Positions 1 through 14,385 are shown, numbered from the stretch's first letter. The stretch is 64,000 nucleotides of DNA from Noviluteimonas gilva (GCF_009740395.1 NZ_WOXT01000001.1:280464-344463), one strand, 5' to 3'. Program-made: numbers and translations. The notes: generated by a model not told the origin, from the letters alone.

Positions 1-309
1 GTTTTTCGCGTTGCCGCGCGACATGCCGAGTTCGGTCGTCGCGATCTCCGCTTCATTGCCGCGCGCGGCCGCCGACAGGAACGAGAGGTCGCCGGGATTG
101 AGCTGCGCAGTGCCCGGTGTCGCGGCGCCCGGCGCTGCAGGCGCGATCGTCGATGCCGTCGCGATCGTCGAAGGCGATACGGCGACGGTGCTCGCCGCGC
201 TCGTGCCGCGGTCTGCGTACGCGTCCTGCTTGCCGCGATCGCAACCGCTGGTCGCCGCGATCGCCGCAAGCGACAGCCACATCAAGTTGTGAGGAATGTG
301 AAGACGCAT
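1..309 (-). CDS. DUF4142-type lipoprotein, 3' part cut by window edge
   Basis: The first 103 codons are present and the rest lies beyond base 1. The start ATG at 309-307 has a GGAGG ribosome site just upstream. A short signal peptide ends in a lipobox-like TSGC with Cys23, so the product is probably a lipoprotein, although residue -3 is Thr rather than the usual Leu. An Ala/Thr/Pro-rich linker follows, then LSFLSAAARGNEAEIATTEL, which looks like the opening of a DUF4142 domain (a helical ferritin-like fold of unknown function, usually periplasmic). It is divergent from the sigma-54 regulator at 477. The family call rests on the N-terminal part only. Confidence 0.6.
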   Translation of the reverse strand, partial: MRLHIPHNLMWLSLAAIAATSGCDRGKQDAYADRGTSAASTVAVSPSTIATASTIAPAAPGAATPGTAQLNPGDLSFLSAAARGNEAEIATTELGMSRGNAKN

Positions 310-376
310 CGGCCTGCCTCCTGCCACTCGGGGGACGCCTGAGTGACGCAATCGGCATGCCCACCGCGTGAATGCG

Positions 377-445
377 CCGGAAAATCCTTCCGGTTGCGGA
401 AAATCTAGCTCGGCCTTCACCCCGGGATCGCTTACTGCGGAGTAA
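377..445. promoter_or_regulatory. Two small palindromes in the divergent 310-476 region
   Basis: CCGGAA-N5-TTCCGG (377-393) and TTACT-GCGG-AGTAA (432-445) are perfect inverted repeats between the divergent DUF4142 gene and the sigma-54 regulator. They could be operator sites for either gene, for example autoregulation by the regulator. No clear promoter boxes were found around them. Function is inference. Confidence 0.3.
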
Positions 446-476
446 ACCGCAACGCGTCCCCCGCGCCGAGCCCGAC

Positions 477-1862
477 ATGGATGCCTCCCAGTCGTCCGAG
501 AAGACGACGAGCGACCCCAATACGATCCGCGCGCCGACGCTGCTCATCGTCGACGACGATGTCGGCTTCGTGCACGCGACAGCGGAAGTCGCGCGACTGG
601 AGGGATTCGAAATCACCATCGCGAGCGAACTCGGCCAGGCGCTGCATCGCATGCGCCAGCACGATTACGATCTCGCGCTCGTCGACCTCGACCTGCCCGA
701 CGGCAGTGGGCTGCAGTTGCTCGAGGACATCGATGTGCAACGCACGCACGCCGTGATCGTCACCGGTCGCCCCACGGTCGAGTCGGCGCTGCAATCGCTG
801 CGCAGTTCGGTGGTCGACTACCTGGTCAAACCCATCTGTCCCGATCGCTTGCGCGAACTGCTGCATGCCGCCGCCACCGATCGTCGCATCGCACCGCCGG
901 TTGCGCCGACGCCGAACCACGGCATGGTCGGTGCATCGCGCGGGTTCCAGACGGTGTGCCGGATGATCGAGAAAGTCGCGCCGACCGACGCGGCCGTCCT
1001 CGTGCACGGCGAAAGCGGCGTCGGCAAGGAACTCGTCGCGCGCGCGATCCATGAAGCGAGCGGACGCACGGGACCGTTCGTTGCGGTGAACTGCGGCGCG
1101 GTCGCAGGCGAGTTGCTTTCGAGTCAATTGTTCGGCCACGAGAAAGGCAGCTTCACCGGCGCGTTCTCGCGGCACCTGGGGTTCCTCGAACAAGCGGCGC
1201 ACGGCACCCTGTTCCTCGACGAGATCACCGAAATGGCGCCGGTGCTGCAGACGCACCTGCTGCGCGTGCTCGACTTCGGTTGCTATCGCCGCGTCGGCGG
1301 ACATGCGGACCTGCCGGTGGAAGTGCGCATCGTGTCGGCCACCAATCGCGATCCGCGCGAGGCCGTCGCCAGCGGTCGCTTGCGCGAAGACCTCTATTAC
1401 CGCCTCAGCGGTTTCGACATTCCCGTCCCGCCGCTGCGCGAACGCGACGGCGATGCGTTGCGCCTGGCCAATGCGTTCCTCGCCGAACTCAACACGCGCG
1501 GCGGCACGCGCCATGCCTTCGCGCCCGACACGATCGACGCGATCGCCCGCGCGGCCTGGCCCGGCAACGTGCGCGAATTGCGCAACGCGGTGCAGCGCAG
1601 CTACATCCTCGCCGAGGACGGTGTGGTGCGCATCGCGCCGCAATCGTTCCCGAAACCGGCGGACGAGTCCTCGCACACGATCACCTTCACCATCGGCACG
1701 TCGTTTGAGGAAATGGAACGACGGATCCTGCGCAAGACGCTGCAGCATTACGGCAACAACCGCAGGCGTGCGGCGGCGGCGCTGGGGATCACGGCGCGGA
1801 CGATTCGGAATCGATTGGCGCGCGAACGCGGTGGCGCGGCGACGGATGACGACGAGGGTTGA
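477..1862 (+). CDS. Sigma-54-dependent response regulator (NtrC family)
   Basis: A 461-residue regulator counted from the ATG at 477. An in-frame ATG at 372 is possible, but the added 35 residues look non-coding. Domains in order: a receiver domain with acidic pocket LLIVDDD and phosphoacceptor in LVDLDLPDG; a central AAA+ ATPase with Walker A GESGVGKE (about residue 178), the sigma-54 contact loop as GSFTGA (usual GAFTGA, about residue 224) and Walker B GTLFLDEI; and a C-terminal Fis-type helix-turn-helix ending TARTIRNRL. It should activate RpoN promoters on phosphorylation. No cognate kinase is adjacent, though several kinases start 1.2 kb downstream. Its target is unknown. Confidence 0.9.
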   Translation: MDASQSSEKTTSDPNTIRAPTLLIVDDDVGFVHATAEVARLEGFEITIASELGQALHRMRQHDYDLALVDLDLPDGSGLQLLEDIDVQRTHAVIVTGRPTVESALQSLRSSVVDYLVKPICPDRLRELLHAAATDRRIAPPVAPTPNHGMVGASRGFQTVCRMIEKVAPTDAAVLVHGESGVGKELVARAIHEASGRTGPFVAVNCGAVAGELLSSQLFGHEKGSFTGAFSRHLGFLEQAAHGTLFLDEITEMAPVLQTHLLRVLDFGCYRRVGGHADLPVEVRIVSATNRDPREAVASGRLREDLYYRLSGFDIPVPPLRERDGDALRLANAFLAELNTRGGTRHAFAPDTIDAIARAAWPGNVRELRNAVQRSYILAEDGVVRIAPQSFPKPADESSHTITFTIGTSFEEMERRILRKTLQHYGNNRRRAAAALGITARTIRNRLARERGGAATDDDEG

Positions 1863-1895
1863 TCGAATGCGCCACCCGACTGAACCCCTCCCCGG

Positions 1896-1921
1896 CCCTC
1901 CCCTGCTTCTGCAGGGGAGGG
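1896..1921. repeat. REP-like GC palindrome, possible terminator
   Basis: An 11-bp perfect stem (CCCTCCCCTGC, loop TTCT, GCAGGGGAGGG) lies between two convergent genes. There is no T-run, so it is not a canonical intrinsic terminator. A near relative (CTCCCCCTGC-GT-GCAGGGGGAG) is at 60372-60393, which suggests a dispersed extragenic palindrome family. Confidence 0.55.
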
Positions 1922-1931
1922 AGTACTTCGA

Positions 1932-2894
1932 TCAATGACGCTTGTCGTCCAGCTTCGTCTTCTCGATCGATGACGACGGCTGCTGCAGCGTGGTTTCCTG
2001 CGCCTGCACGCGCAACTGGTTGTTGATGTTCGCCACGCCGCCGACGCGTTCGACGAGATCCTCGGCGGCATAACGCATGCGGCGTTCGTTGACGGTGCCC
2101 GTCAGCGTGACGTTGCCTTCGTTGACGTCGACCGTGATCGAACGTGCGTCGATGACATGGCTGTCGGTCAGGCGTTCGTAGATGTCGTCGCGGATGCGTT
2201 CGTCGGCACGCTTGTAATGGCTCGGCCCCATGCCGCGGAAGGACTGCCGCGACGACGAGCCGCCGATGTCGCGCTGGTGCGTGCCGAGATCCCAGCCACC
2301 GTGGCCGCCGTAACCCGATGCGTGTCCGTAGCTCTGGCCGAACTCGCGCTCACGTCCGTACTGGCTGTCCGTGCCCAATCCCATGCCGGTGCCGACGTGG
2401 AAGGGTTCGTAGCGACGTTGCCCGGTCTCCAGGTTGTCGTCCCAACCCGAGGTCTCGTAACCGGGCCTGTCATCCTGCTGCGCTTCGCGCGACGGCGCGT
2501 TGCGTCCGCTACCGAAGCTGCGTTGTTGATACTCGCGTTCTTCGCGCATGCGCTGCTGATCGCGTTGGCCGTAATCGCGTCCGCCGAAATCGCGGTTGGT
2601 GCCCGCGCCCTGCGTGTTGTAACTCTGCGTGTTGTAGCCCTGCGCGTTGTAACCCTGGGCGTTCTCGCCCCACTCGCGTCCGCTGCCCGCGTAACTTCCG
2701 CGGCCGCTGCCGCCGTACCCGTATTCGCTGCCGCCGTACTGGCTGCCGCCGATGCCCGATTCGAACTCTTCGTCGCGCTGGCTGCCCCACGTGCGGTTTT
2801 CGCGGTCCTGCCGCAGCCATTGCGGTTCGGGGTTGTAGGTATCGCGCAGGCTGCGCGCGTAACGATGGTCTCGATCTCGATCTTTGTGGTTCAT
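1932..2894 (-). CDS. BON-domain protein with long low-complexity N-terminal region
   Basis: A 320-residue protein starting at the ATG 2894 with an AGGAG ribosome site. About the first 220 residues are Gly/Tyr/Ser/Arg/Gln-rich and apparently disordered, with short repeats of the type AQGYNAQGYNTQ near residue 85 and no signal peptide. The C-terminal part (about 225-300) is a BON domain with the typical ITVDVNEGNVTLTGTV strand and an RRMRYAAEDLVERVGGV helix. BON domains often bind phospholipid or accompany osmotic-stress proteins such as OsmY. The low-complexity half resembles the SWFGD-type osmotic-stress proteins of Proteobacteria. The exact function is not known. Confidence 0.75.
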   Translation of the reverse strand: MNHKDRDRDHRYARSLRDTYNPEPQWLRQDRENRTWGSQRDEEFESGIGGSQYGGSEYGYGGSGRGSYAGSGREWGENAQGYNAQGYNTQSYNTQGAGTNRDFGGRDYGQRDQQRMREEREYQQRSFGSGRNAPSREAQQDDRPGYETSGWDDNLETGQRRYEPFHVGTGMGLGTDSQYGREREFGQSYGHASGYGGHGGWDLGTHQRDIGGSSSRQSFRGMGPSHYKRADERIRDDIYERLTDSHVIDARSITVDVNEGNVTLTGTVNERRMRYAAEDLVERVGGVANINNQLRVQAQETTLQQPSSSIEKTKLDDKRH

Positions 2895-3066
2895 GCAACT
2901 CTCCTGCTTGGCGTTGTCCTGGACTCCGCCGCCCGAAAATACGAGCGAAACGGTTACGTGCCGATGAGAGGCCACATGAATGCACGGGGCCGGAAACGGG
3001 TTCCGCCTCACGCCGGTTAAACACGTCTTTGGCGACAGTGCGCGCTCCTCGGCGAGAGGGAACGCC

Positions 3067-3606
3067 GTGACCGAACTCCCCCATGAACACGACGCCACGC
3101 CGCACTCTTTGCGCGAAGGTGTCCACGACCTGCGCAATGTCTTGAACGCCGTCCAGATCAATGCTTTCGCCGCGCGCCAACTCGTCGACGAGCCCGCGCG
3201 CACCCTCGCCTGCCTCACGCGCATCGAAGCCGCGGTCGAACGCGGCAACGGCGTGCTGGCGCACATGCCCACCGACGAAACCTTGTCGACCGCCGCGCTG
3301 ATCCTGCGCGACCGTTTGCAGGGCGAGGTCGACGTCTCCTGCGATGGTGACGCGTCCGCGCCGGTGCCCGGCCTGTTGCGCCAGGCGCTCTGCGTGGTCG
3401 CCGTCGAAAGCCATGCGCTCGGCGCCCACGCCTTCCGCCTGCGCGCCGGCGACGGCGGTGCACTCACGTGCGATGCGCAGGGCCTGGATGCGCCCGGACC
3501 GATCGCAACCGCGCTCGCCGGATCCCGGGTGGCCGAGCTCCGGGTGTCGGCGAAACGCGTGGACGGGGGATGGTCGTTCCGATGGTCCCTTCCTTCCCCA
3601 GAGTGA
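3067..3606 (+). CDS. Small histidine-kinase/phosphotransferase-like protein
   Basis: A 179-residue protein starting from GTG 3067, which has GAGAGGG seven bases upstream; a longer reading from 2980 lacks a good ribosome site. The N-terminal helix holds HDLRNVLNAVQ, which resembles the dimerisation/phosphoacceptor helix of histidine kinases (His-Asp-Leu-Arg-Asn). The rest could be a degenerate ATPase-like fold, as in ChpT-type phosphotransferases, but no N, G1 or G2 boxes can be recognised. It lies 81 bases upstream of the giant hybrid kinase on the same strand, so a role in that relay is likely. The family assignment is tentative. Confidence 0.5.
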   Translation: MTELPHEHDATPHSLREGVHDLRNVLNAVQINAFAARQLVDEPARTLACLTRIEAAVERGNGVLAHMPTDETLSTAALILRDRLQGEVDVSCDGDASAPVPGLLRQALCVVAVESHALGAHAFRLRAGDGGALTCDAQGLDAPGPIATALAGSRVAELRVSAKRVDGGWSFRWSLPSPE

Positions 3607-3687
3607 ACGCCGCCTTCACATGGCCCCTACCCGCGTAAACGTAGCGTGCGCACCAGTTTGCCCGTGGGGACGGGTACCGGAGGTTCA

Positions 3688-9164
<5,477 letters not shown>

Positions 9165-9180
<16 letters not shown>

Positions 9181-10883
9181 CGCCCCAGCCGCTCGGGCCG
9201 GGCCATACGCCCGTCAACATCCTGCTGGTCGACGACCAGCCGGGACGCTTGCTGACGTATCGCGCAATCCTCGAACCGCTCGGCGAGCGGCTCGTGGATG
9301 CGAGTTCGGGGCCCGAGGCGCTGCAGAAGCTGATGCAGGACGAGTTCGCGGTGATCCTGCTCGACGTCAACATGCCCGGCATGGATGGCTTCGAGACCGC
9401 GAGCCTGATCCACCAGCATCCGCGCTTCGAGCGCACGCCGATCATCTTCGTCACCGCCGTCAACGTCTCCGACCTGGACCGCATGCGCGGTTACAAGCTC
9501 GGCGCCGTGGACTACGTGATGGTGCCGGTGATCCCGGAGATCCTGCGTTCCAAGGTCGTCGTGCTGGCGGAGTTGTTCCGCAAGCGCCGCGAACTGCAAC
9601 TGGCCAACGAACGCCTGGCCGCCGCGAACGAAGCGCTGCGCAACGAGAAAGCGCGCGAGCTCGAATTGCTCAACGAATCGCTGCGCCTGGCGAACGTCGA
9701 ACTCGCGCAGCGCAACGTCGACTTGCAATCGCAGATCGGCGAACGCACGCGCGCCGAAACGCAGTTGCGCGAACTCGACCGCCGGAAGGATGAATTCCTC
9801 GCCACGCTCGCGCACGAGTTGCGCAATCCGCTCGCGCCGCTGCGCAACGCAGTCAGCATCCGCAAGCTCACCGGCAGCGACGATCCCTTCCAGGACATGA
9901 TGGAGCGCCAGCTCGGCCTGCTGGTGCGCTTGATCGACGATCTGCTCGACGTCGCGCGCATCAGCCGCGGCAAGCTCGTGCTCAAGCCAGAGCCCACGAC
10001 GCTGCAACAGATCCTGCACGCCGCGATCGAAACGGCCTCGCCCGTGCTCGAAGCCGGCGCGCATCCGCTGCAACTGGCGGTGCCGGAAATGCCTTTGCCG
10101 ATGCTCGCCGATGGCGAGCGCCTGTCGCAGGTGTTTTCGAACCTGCTCAGCAACGCGGCGAAATATTCCGATGCCGGGCGCACGATCGAGGTCGTCGCGC
10201 AACGCGACGGCCAGCTCGTTACCGTCAGCGTGCACGATCGCGGCATCGGCTTGACGCAGCAGCAGATCGAGGAAGTGTTCGAACTGTTCGCGCAGGTCGA
10301 TACGTCGGTCGAGCGCGCACGCGGCGGCCTGGGCATCGGCCTGACGCTGGTGAAGCAGCTGGTCGAGATGCACGGCGGCACGATTCGCTGCGAAAGCCCG
10401 GGCCTCGGGCATGGCAGCGTGTTCGTTGTCACCCTCCCCTTGCGCGAAGTCGGGTTCCAGCCCGCGCACGCACCGCCGCCGGCGGCGTTGTCGCGCAGCA
10501 CCAAATCGCGCTCGCGCCGCATCCTCGTGCTCGACGACAACCGCGACGCCGCCGACACGCTGGCGATGATGCTGGAGATCCTCGGCCACGAAGTGACGCG
10601 CCTCTACGATCCGCACGCGGCGGTGGCCGAAGTCGAACGCTTCGATCCCGACCTGGTGTTCCTCGACATCGGCATGCCGAGCCTCAGCGGTTACGAACTC
10701 GCGCGGCAACTGCGCGCGCAACCGGATGGCGGACGCCGCGTGCTCGTGGCCGTCACCGGTTGGGGCCAACCCGACGATCGGCGCCGCACCGCCGAGGCCG
10801 GCTTCGACCACCATCTGGTCAAGCCGCCGGACCTGGATATCGTGCGCAGCATCTGCGACGAAACCCAACCCAGGACGGTGTGA
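9165..10883 (+). CDS. Hybrid kinase: receiver, histidine kinase, receiver
   Basis: A 572-residue protein. The chosen ATG (9165) lies inside the end of the previous gene and has GGAG upstream. The N-terminal receiver has ILLVDDQ and LLDVNMPGMDG. A coiled-coil linker (about 120-200) follows, then the phosphoacceptor motif LAHELRNPLAPL, an ATPase domain (LLSNAAKY, DRGIGL, GGLGIGLTLV) and a C-terminal receiver (ILVLDDNRDAAD, FLDIGMPSLSG). It has no membrane segment. The front receiver suggests it takes phosphate from, or is gated by, the giant kinase just upstream, as translational overlap would favour. It is a typical cytoplasmic hybrid kinase with no identified output. Confidence 0.92.
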
Positions 10884-11545
10884 TGGCCAACGACGGCTCC
10901 AGCGGCAACAGTCCGTGGTTCAACCGGCTCGCGCACGATCTGCGCAGTCCGCTGTCGTCGCTGCAGACCGCGGCCTATCTGTTGCGGACCGACCCCGGCG
11001 GCGAGACGGCGAAGGAGTTGTCGGACATCGTCGTGCGCCAATCGCAGCGCATGGCGCGGATGATCGACGAGCTCGATGATTGGTCTCGCGCGCAACAGGG
11101 TCGTCTGGTGGATCGCAGCGAACGCCTGGAACTCGGCGGGATTCTCGACATGGCCGTCGGATCGATCCATGGCGTCAGCGTGGATCCGCATTACGGCACC
11201 GGCGCGGCGGATGCCCTGATCCTGGGTGACTCGTCCCGCCTCGCGCAGATGTTCCGCACGTTGCTGGAACAAACCTTGGCGCGCGATGCGCAGGGCGCGC
11301 GCGTGGATGTCGCGTTGCACGGCGACAACGTCGAGATCGTCTTCGCGGACAACGGACCGGCGGTGGACGAAGCGGTACGTTCGAAGTTGCTGGAATGTCC
11401 GCAAATCCCGCCGCTCGACGAAGGCCTGGGCCTGCGGCTGCTGATCGCCAAGGCGATCATCGATGCGCATGCGGGCATGCTCAGCATCGAAGGGCCGAAC
11501 GTCGGTGCGATGCAACGCATTCGTGTCGCCCTGCCGGTGGCCTAA
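10883..11545 (+). CDS. Short cytoplasmic histidine kinase
   Basis: A 220-residue protein whose ATG overlaps the previous stop (TGATG), so translation is probably coupled. It has only a phosphoacceptor helix (FNRLAHDLRSPLSSLQ, about residues 12-28) and a compact ATPase domain with a DNGPAVDEA segment and GLGLRLLIAKAIID. The ATPase domain is shorter and more divergent than usual, so activity is uncertain. It has no sensor domain. It completes a four-gene kinase run (3067-11545) with no DNA-binding partner of its own. Its end overlaps the convergent LigD-like gene by four bases. Confidence 0.8.
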   Translation: MANDGSSGNSPWFNRLAHDLRSPLSSLQTAAYLLRTDPGGETAKELSDIVVRQSQRMARMIDELDDWSRAQQGRLVDRSERLELGGILDMAVGSIHGVSVDPHYGTGAADALILGDSSRLAQMFRTLLEQTLARDAQGARVDVALHGDNVEIVFADNGPAVDEAVRSKLLECPQIPPLDEGLGLRLLIAKAIIDAHAGMLSIEGPNVGAMQRIRVALPVA

Positions 11546-12411
11546 AGCTTCGGCAATTTCTGGTCTTTCGCGATCGAAAGGTCCCAGATCGGCGCATCCA
11601 CCCGCTTCACCGCATCCTTCAACTTGAAGCGATCCGGCGCGCGCACACTCGCGAACTCATCCCACGTCACCGGCATCGCCACGGGCGCACCGGGTCGCGC
11701 CCGCAGCGAGAAGCTCGACACCGCCGTCGCGCCGCGCCCGTTGCGCAGCCAGTCGATGAACACCCGCCCTTCGCGCTTGGCCTTGCTCATCGTCGCGACG
11801 TACCGCTGCGGCGCGCGTGCTTCCATCGCATGCGCGAAGCGATCGCAGAAGTCGCGCGACTGATCCCACGTGTAGCGCTTTGCGATCGGCACGACGAGGT
11901 GCACGCCCTTGCCGCCGCTCAGGCGCGGGAAGGACGTGAGTCCGAGCGCTTGAAGTTCATCGCGCAACTCGCGCGCCGCCGCCTTGATCTTCGGCCAGCC
12001 GATGCCGGGATCCGGGTCGAGGTCGAAGATCAGACGGTCGGGTTTTTCGAGCGTCTTGACCTTCGAACCCCACGGGTGGAATTCGATGACGTTCATCTGC
12101 GCGAGCGACAACACGCCCGCGAGATCGTCGAGCCACGCGTATTCGGCCAGCTTGCCGTCGTTCTCGGCGATCTCGACGCGATGCACGGCCTTGCCGAACG
12201 CAGGCCCGAGGTGTTTCTGGAAGAAGCGCTCGCCCTGGATGCCGTCGGGGCAACGCACGACGGACATCAGGCGCTCGCCGGAATCCTCCAGCAAGCGCTC
12301 GGCGACGGCGGCGTAGTAGTCGAACACCTGCTTCTTGGTGATGCCGACATCGGGATATACGACGCGGTCCGGCGAGGACAGCGTCGGCAACGCCGGCTTC
12401 GCCGCGGCCAC
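11542..12411 (-). CDS. ligD: LigD polymerase-domain protein (NHEJ primase-polymerase)
   Basis: A 289-residue protein starting at GTG 12411, three bases after the Ku stop. It matches the LigD polymerase (PolDom) module of the archaeo-eukaryotic primase superfamily, with the metal-binding DLDPDPG motif, SGGKGVHLVVP and the conserved VVYPDVGITKKQ opening. This module fills gaps and adds nucleotides during Ku-dependent end joining. The ATP-dependent ligase and 3'-phosphoesterase modules of full LigD are absent here and nowhere else in the window. The protein must therefore work with a ligase encoded elsewhere, or the cell uses a separate LigD. Pairing with Ku in one operon supports an end-joining role. 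Confidence 0.88.
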   Translation of the reverse strand: MAAAKPALPTLSSPDRVVYPDVGITKKQVFDYYAAVAERLLEDSGERLMSVVRCPDGIQGERFFQKHLGPAFGKAVHRVEIAENDGKLAEYAWLDDLAGVLSLAQMNVIEFHPWGSKVKTLEKPDRLIFDLDPDPGIGWPKIKAAARELRDELQALGLTSFPRLSGGKGVHLVVPIAKRYTWDQSRDFCDRFAHAMEARAPQRYVATMSKAKREGRVFIDWLRNGRGATAVSSFSLRARPGAPVAMPVTWDEFASVRAPDRFKLKDAVKRVDAPIWDLSIAKDQKLPKL

Positions 12412-12414
12412 GCG

Positions 12415-13311
12415 TCAGGCGCTCTTCTTGCTCTTGCTCGTGGCCTTCGCCGGCGCCTTCTTGGTGGCGGGTTTCTTCGAGGCCTTGCGCGCGGTCGCCT
12501 TGGCCGGCGCCTCGCCCTTCTTCTCCAGGCTCTTCTTGAGCAGGGACATGAAGTCGACGACGTTGGTCGTCGCCTCCGGCGCGGCCGCCTCTTCCTCGAC
12601 GGTCGTCGTCGCGCCCTTCTGCTTCAGGCGCTTCTTGATCGCCGCGGTCAGGCGTTCCTTGAACTCGTCCTTGTAGTCTTCCGGATTGAAATCGCTCGCC
12701 ATCGATTCGAGCAGCGTCGTCGCCATTTCCATTTCCTTCGGCGTGACTTTCCACTTCGCGGCGTCGCCTTCGGGGATGTTGTATTCCTCGAGCGAGACGA
12801 CCTCTTCCGGGAAGCGCAGCAGCATCAGCAGCAAGGCGTCTTCCTGCGGAAGCACCATCGACAGGTACTCCTTGGTGCGGATCACCACGCGCCCGATGCC
12901 GACCTTGCCGGTTTTCTTCAGCACTTCGCGCAGCAGCACGTAACCCTTCTCGGCTTTCTTGCCGGGCACGAGGACGTAGGGTTTCTCGATGTAGGCCGGC
13001 GTGATCTGTTCGCGGTCGACGAAGGCTTCGATGTCGATCACCTCGCGGTTTTCGCTCGCGGCGTTCGCGAGGTCCTCGGGTTCGAGCACCACGTAGTTGC
13101 CCTTGGAGTATTCGAACGCCTTGACGATTTCCTTCCAGGGCACCTCCTCGCCCGTCTCGGCATTCACGCGCTCGTACTTCACCGGCGCCTTGTTGCGCGC
13201 ATCCATCATCCGGAAGTGCAGCTCGGTGCGTTTTTCGCCCGTCATCAGCTGGATCGGGATGTTGAGGAGGCCGAACGAGAGGGTGCCGTTCCAGATCGGG
13301 CGGGCTGCCAT
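12415..13311 (-). CDS. ku: Ku end-joining protein
   Basis: A 298-residue bacterial Ku. It opens with the family hallmark WNGTLSFGLLNIPI and has LLREVLKKTGKVGIGRVVIR in the core, the ring-forming part that threads onto DNA ends. The last 45 residues are a Lys/Ala-rich tail (KKPATKKAPAKA) like the DNA-binding extension of other bacterial Ku proteins. The length is typical. It is the first gene of a two-gene operon with the LigD polymerase, which Ku recruits to breaks. No strong promoter was recognised in the 215 bases upstream. Confidence 0.95.
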   Translation of the reverse strand: MAARPIWNGTLSFGLLNIPIQLMTGEKRTELHFRMMDARNKAPVKYERVNAETGEEVPWKEIVKAFEYSKGNYVVLEPEDLANAASENREVIDIEAFVDREQITPAYIEKPYVLVPGKKAEKGYVLLREVLKKTGKVGIGRVVIRTKEYLSMVLPQEDALLLMLLRFPEEVVSLEEYNIPEGDAAKWKVTPKEMEMATTLLESMASDFNPEDYKDEFKERLTAAIKKRLKQKGATTTVEEEAAAPEATTNVVDFMSLLKKSLEKKGEAPAKATARKASKKPATKKAPAKATSKSKKSA

Positions 13312-13441
13312 GACCGCGAACTCCAGCGGGAGGGCCCTGCAGCGTCGCGCTGCTCAGGTGGGCGCCGCGTGAACGGGGCGTGGACGTAACACGCTGATTT
13401 CACGCAGATTACGGTTTACCGAACGAGGCGACGAGCGGTTG

Positions 13442-13470
13442 TTGCACTGCACCATGGAGGCGACTATGCT
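13442..13470 (+). promoter_or_regulatory. Sigma-70 promoter for the phasin gene
   Basis: TTGCAC (13442-13447), a 17-base spacer and TATGCT (13465-13470) make a near-consensus promoter about 57 bases upstream of the phasin start. This is consistent with the abundant expression typical of phasins. Confidence 0.6.
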
Positions 13471-13526
13471 GCACCGCACCATCCAGCACTTCCGCCGGGT
13501 GGACCCACCGTGGAGTTCCCCCTGCC

Positions 13527-13910
13527 ATGTACCAGCAGATCAACGAACAGTTCGCCGCCGCCTCGCGCCAGTTCGCGGACACCGCGGCCCAGATCAACCG
13601 CCTCGCCCTCGACAACGCCACCCAGGTCTTCGGCCTGCAGATGGCCGCCCTCGAAGCCGGCGCCAACGCGACGTTCGCGTTCTTCGGCGAAGTCGCCGAA
13701 GCCCGCAACCCGGAGCAGTTCAAGGCCGTTTTCCCGAAGGGCCTGCAGGTTGCCCGTGAGAACGTCGAGCGTTCGATCGCCACCGGCCAGGACGTCATCG
13801 GCCGCACCGTGAAGACCCAGGAAGCCATCGGCCAGATCGCCAAGTCGCAGTTCGAAGCGCAGGCGAAGCAGGCGACGGACCAGGTCGCGCAGGCCACCAA
13901 GGCCAAGTAA
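13527..13910 (+). CDS. Phasin family protein
   Basis: A 127-residue, almost entirely helical protein rich in Ala, Gln and Glu, with no signal peptide or membrane segment. It fits the phasin_2 family: MYQQINEQFAAASRQFADTA, an amphipathic central part with FGLQMAALEAGANATFAF, and an Ala/Lys-rich tail. Phasins coat polyhydroxyalkanoate granules, but in many Xanthomonadaceae a phasin is found alone, and no PHA synthase gene is in the window. It is monocistronic, with its own promoter and a strong terminator. Confidence 0.85.
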   Translation: MYQQINEQFAAASRQFADTAAQINRLALDNATQVFGLQMAALEAGANATFAFFGEVAEARNPEQFKAVFPKGLQVARENVERSIATGQDVIGRTVKTQEAIGQIAKSQFEAQAKQATDQVAQATKAK

Positions 13911-13954
13911 GACTCGGTCTTCTCTCCGCGAAAGCGGGGATTTGAGACCAACGA

Positions 13955-13984
13955 AAGCCTCCCCCGAAACGGGGAGGCTTTTTT
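13955..13984 (+). terminator. Intrinsic terminator after the phasin gene
   Basis: A ten-bp perfect stem AAGCCTCCCC / GGGGAGGCTT with a CGAAAC loop is followed by TTTT. It is placed 45 bases after the phasin stop. Confidence 0.85.
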
Positions 13985-13987
13985 CTG

Positions 13988-14016
13988 TTGACATACTGTG
14001 TGCCGCAATGTACCGT
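13988..14016 (+). promoter_or_regulatory. Promoter ahead of the padR operon
   Basis: A perfect TTGACA (13988-13993), a 17-base spacer and TACCGT (14011-14016) precede the chosen GTG start at 14044. The weak -10 and nearby ATACTGTG/CAATGTAC half-repeats would suit autorepression by the PadR protein; that part is inference. Confidence 0.5.
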
Positions 14017-14043
14017 GCGCCGCAAGTCACAAGGCGAAGCACC

Positions 14044-14385
14044 GTGGACATCCGAGAGAACCCCGGACCGAAGCTGGAAGGCGAACTCCGCCGCGGCGCG
14101 CTCGTGCTCGCAGTCCTCTCGCAACTGCGCGAGGTGCAGTACGGCTATTCGCTGCGGCAGGCATTGGCCCAGCGGGGCATGCCGATCGAGGAAGGCACGC
14201 TCTACCCGTTGCTGCGCAGGCTCGAGGCGCAGGGCGTGCTCGCGTCGGAATGGCGGATCGAGGACGGCCCGCCCCGCCGCTACTACCGTTTGAACGACGC
14301 AGGCGAGGCGTTGCTCGCCGAACTGACCGGCACCTGGAACGCCCTGGTGCACACCATGGCCGGCCTGATTGGGAGCGGGAAATGA
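14044..14385 (+). CDS. PadR-family transcriptional regulator
   Basis: A 113-residue protein. The start chosen is GTG 14044, with AAGGCG upstream; an in-frame ATG at 14008 would overlap the promoter. It carries the PadR winged-helix signature: GALVLAVLSQL, YGYSLRQAL, EEGTLYPLLRRLEAQG and PPRRYYRLNDAG. PadR proteins repress neighbouring, often membrane-stress, genes. Its stop overlaps the next start (ATGA), so the downstream membrane protein is co-translated with it, the usual PadR plus membrane-partner arrangement. Confidence 0.9.
   Translation: MDIRENPGPKLEGELRRGALVLAVLSQLREVQYGYSLRQALAQRGMPIEEGTLYPLLRRLEAQGVLASEWRIEDGPPRRYYRLNDAGEALLAELTGTWNALVHTMAGLIGSGK

Noticed and set aside
372..476. 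In-frame upstream extension of the first sigma-54 regulator
   Set aside because: The 35 extra residues cover both palindromes and have no receiver-domain character; ATG 477 directly precedes the receiver domain.
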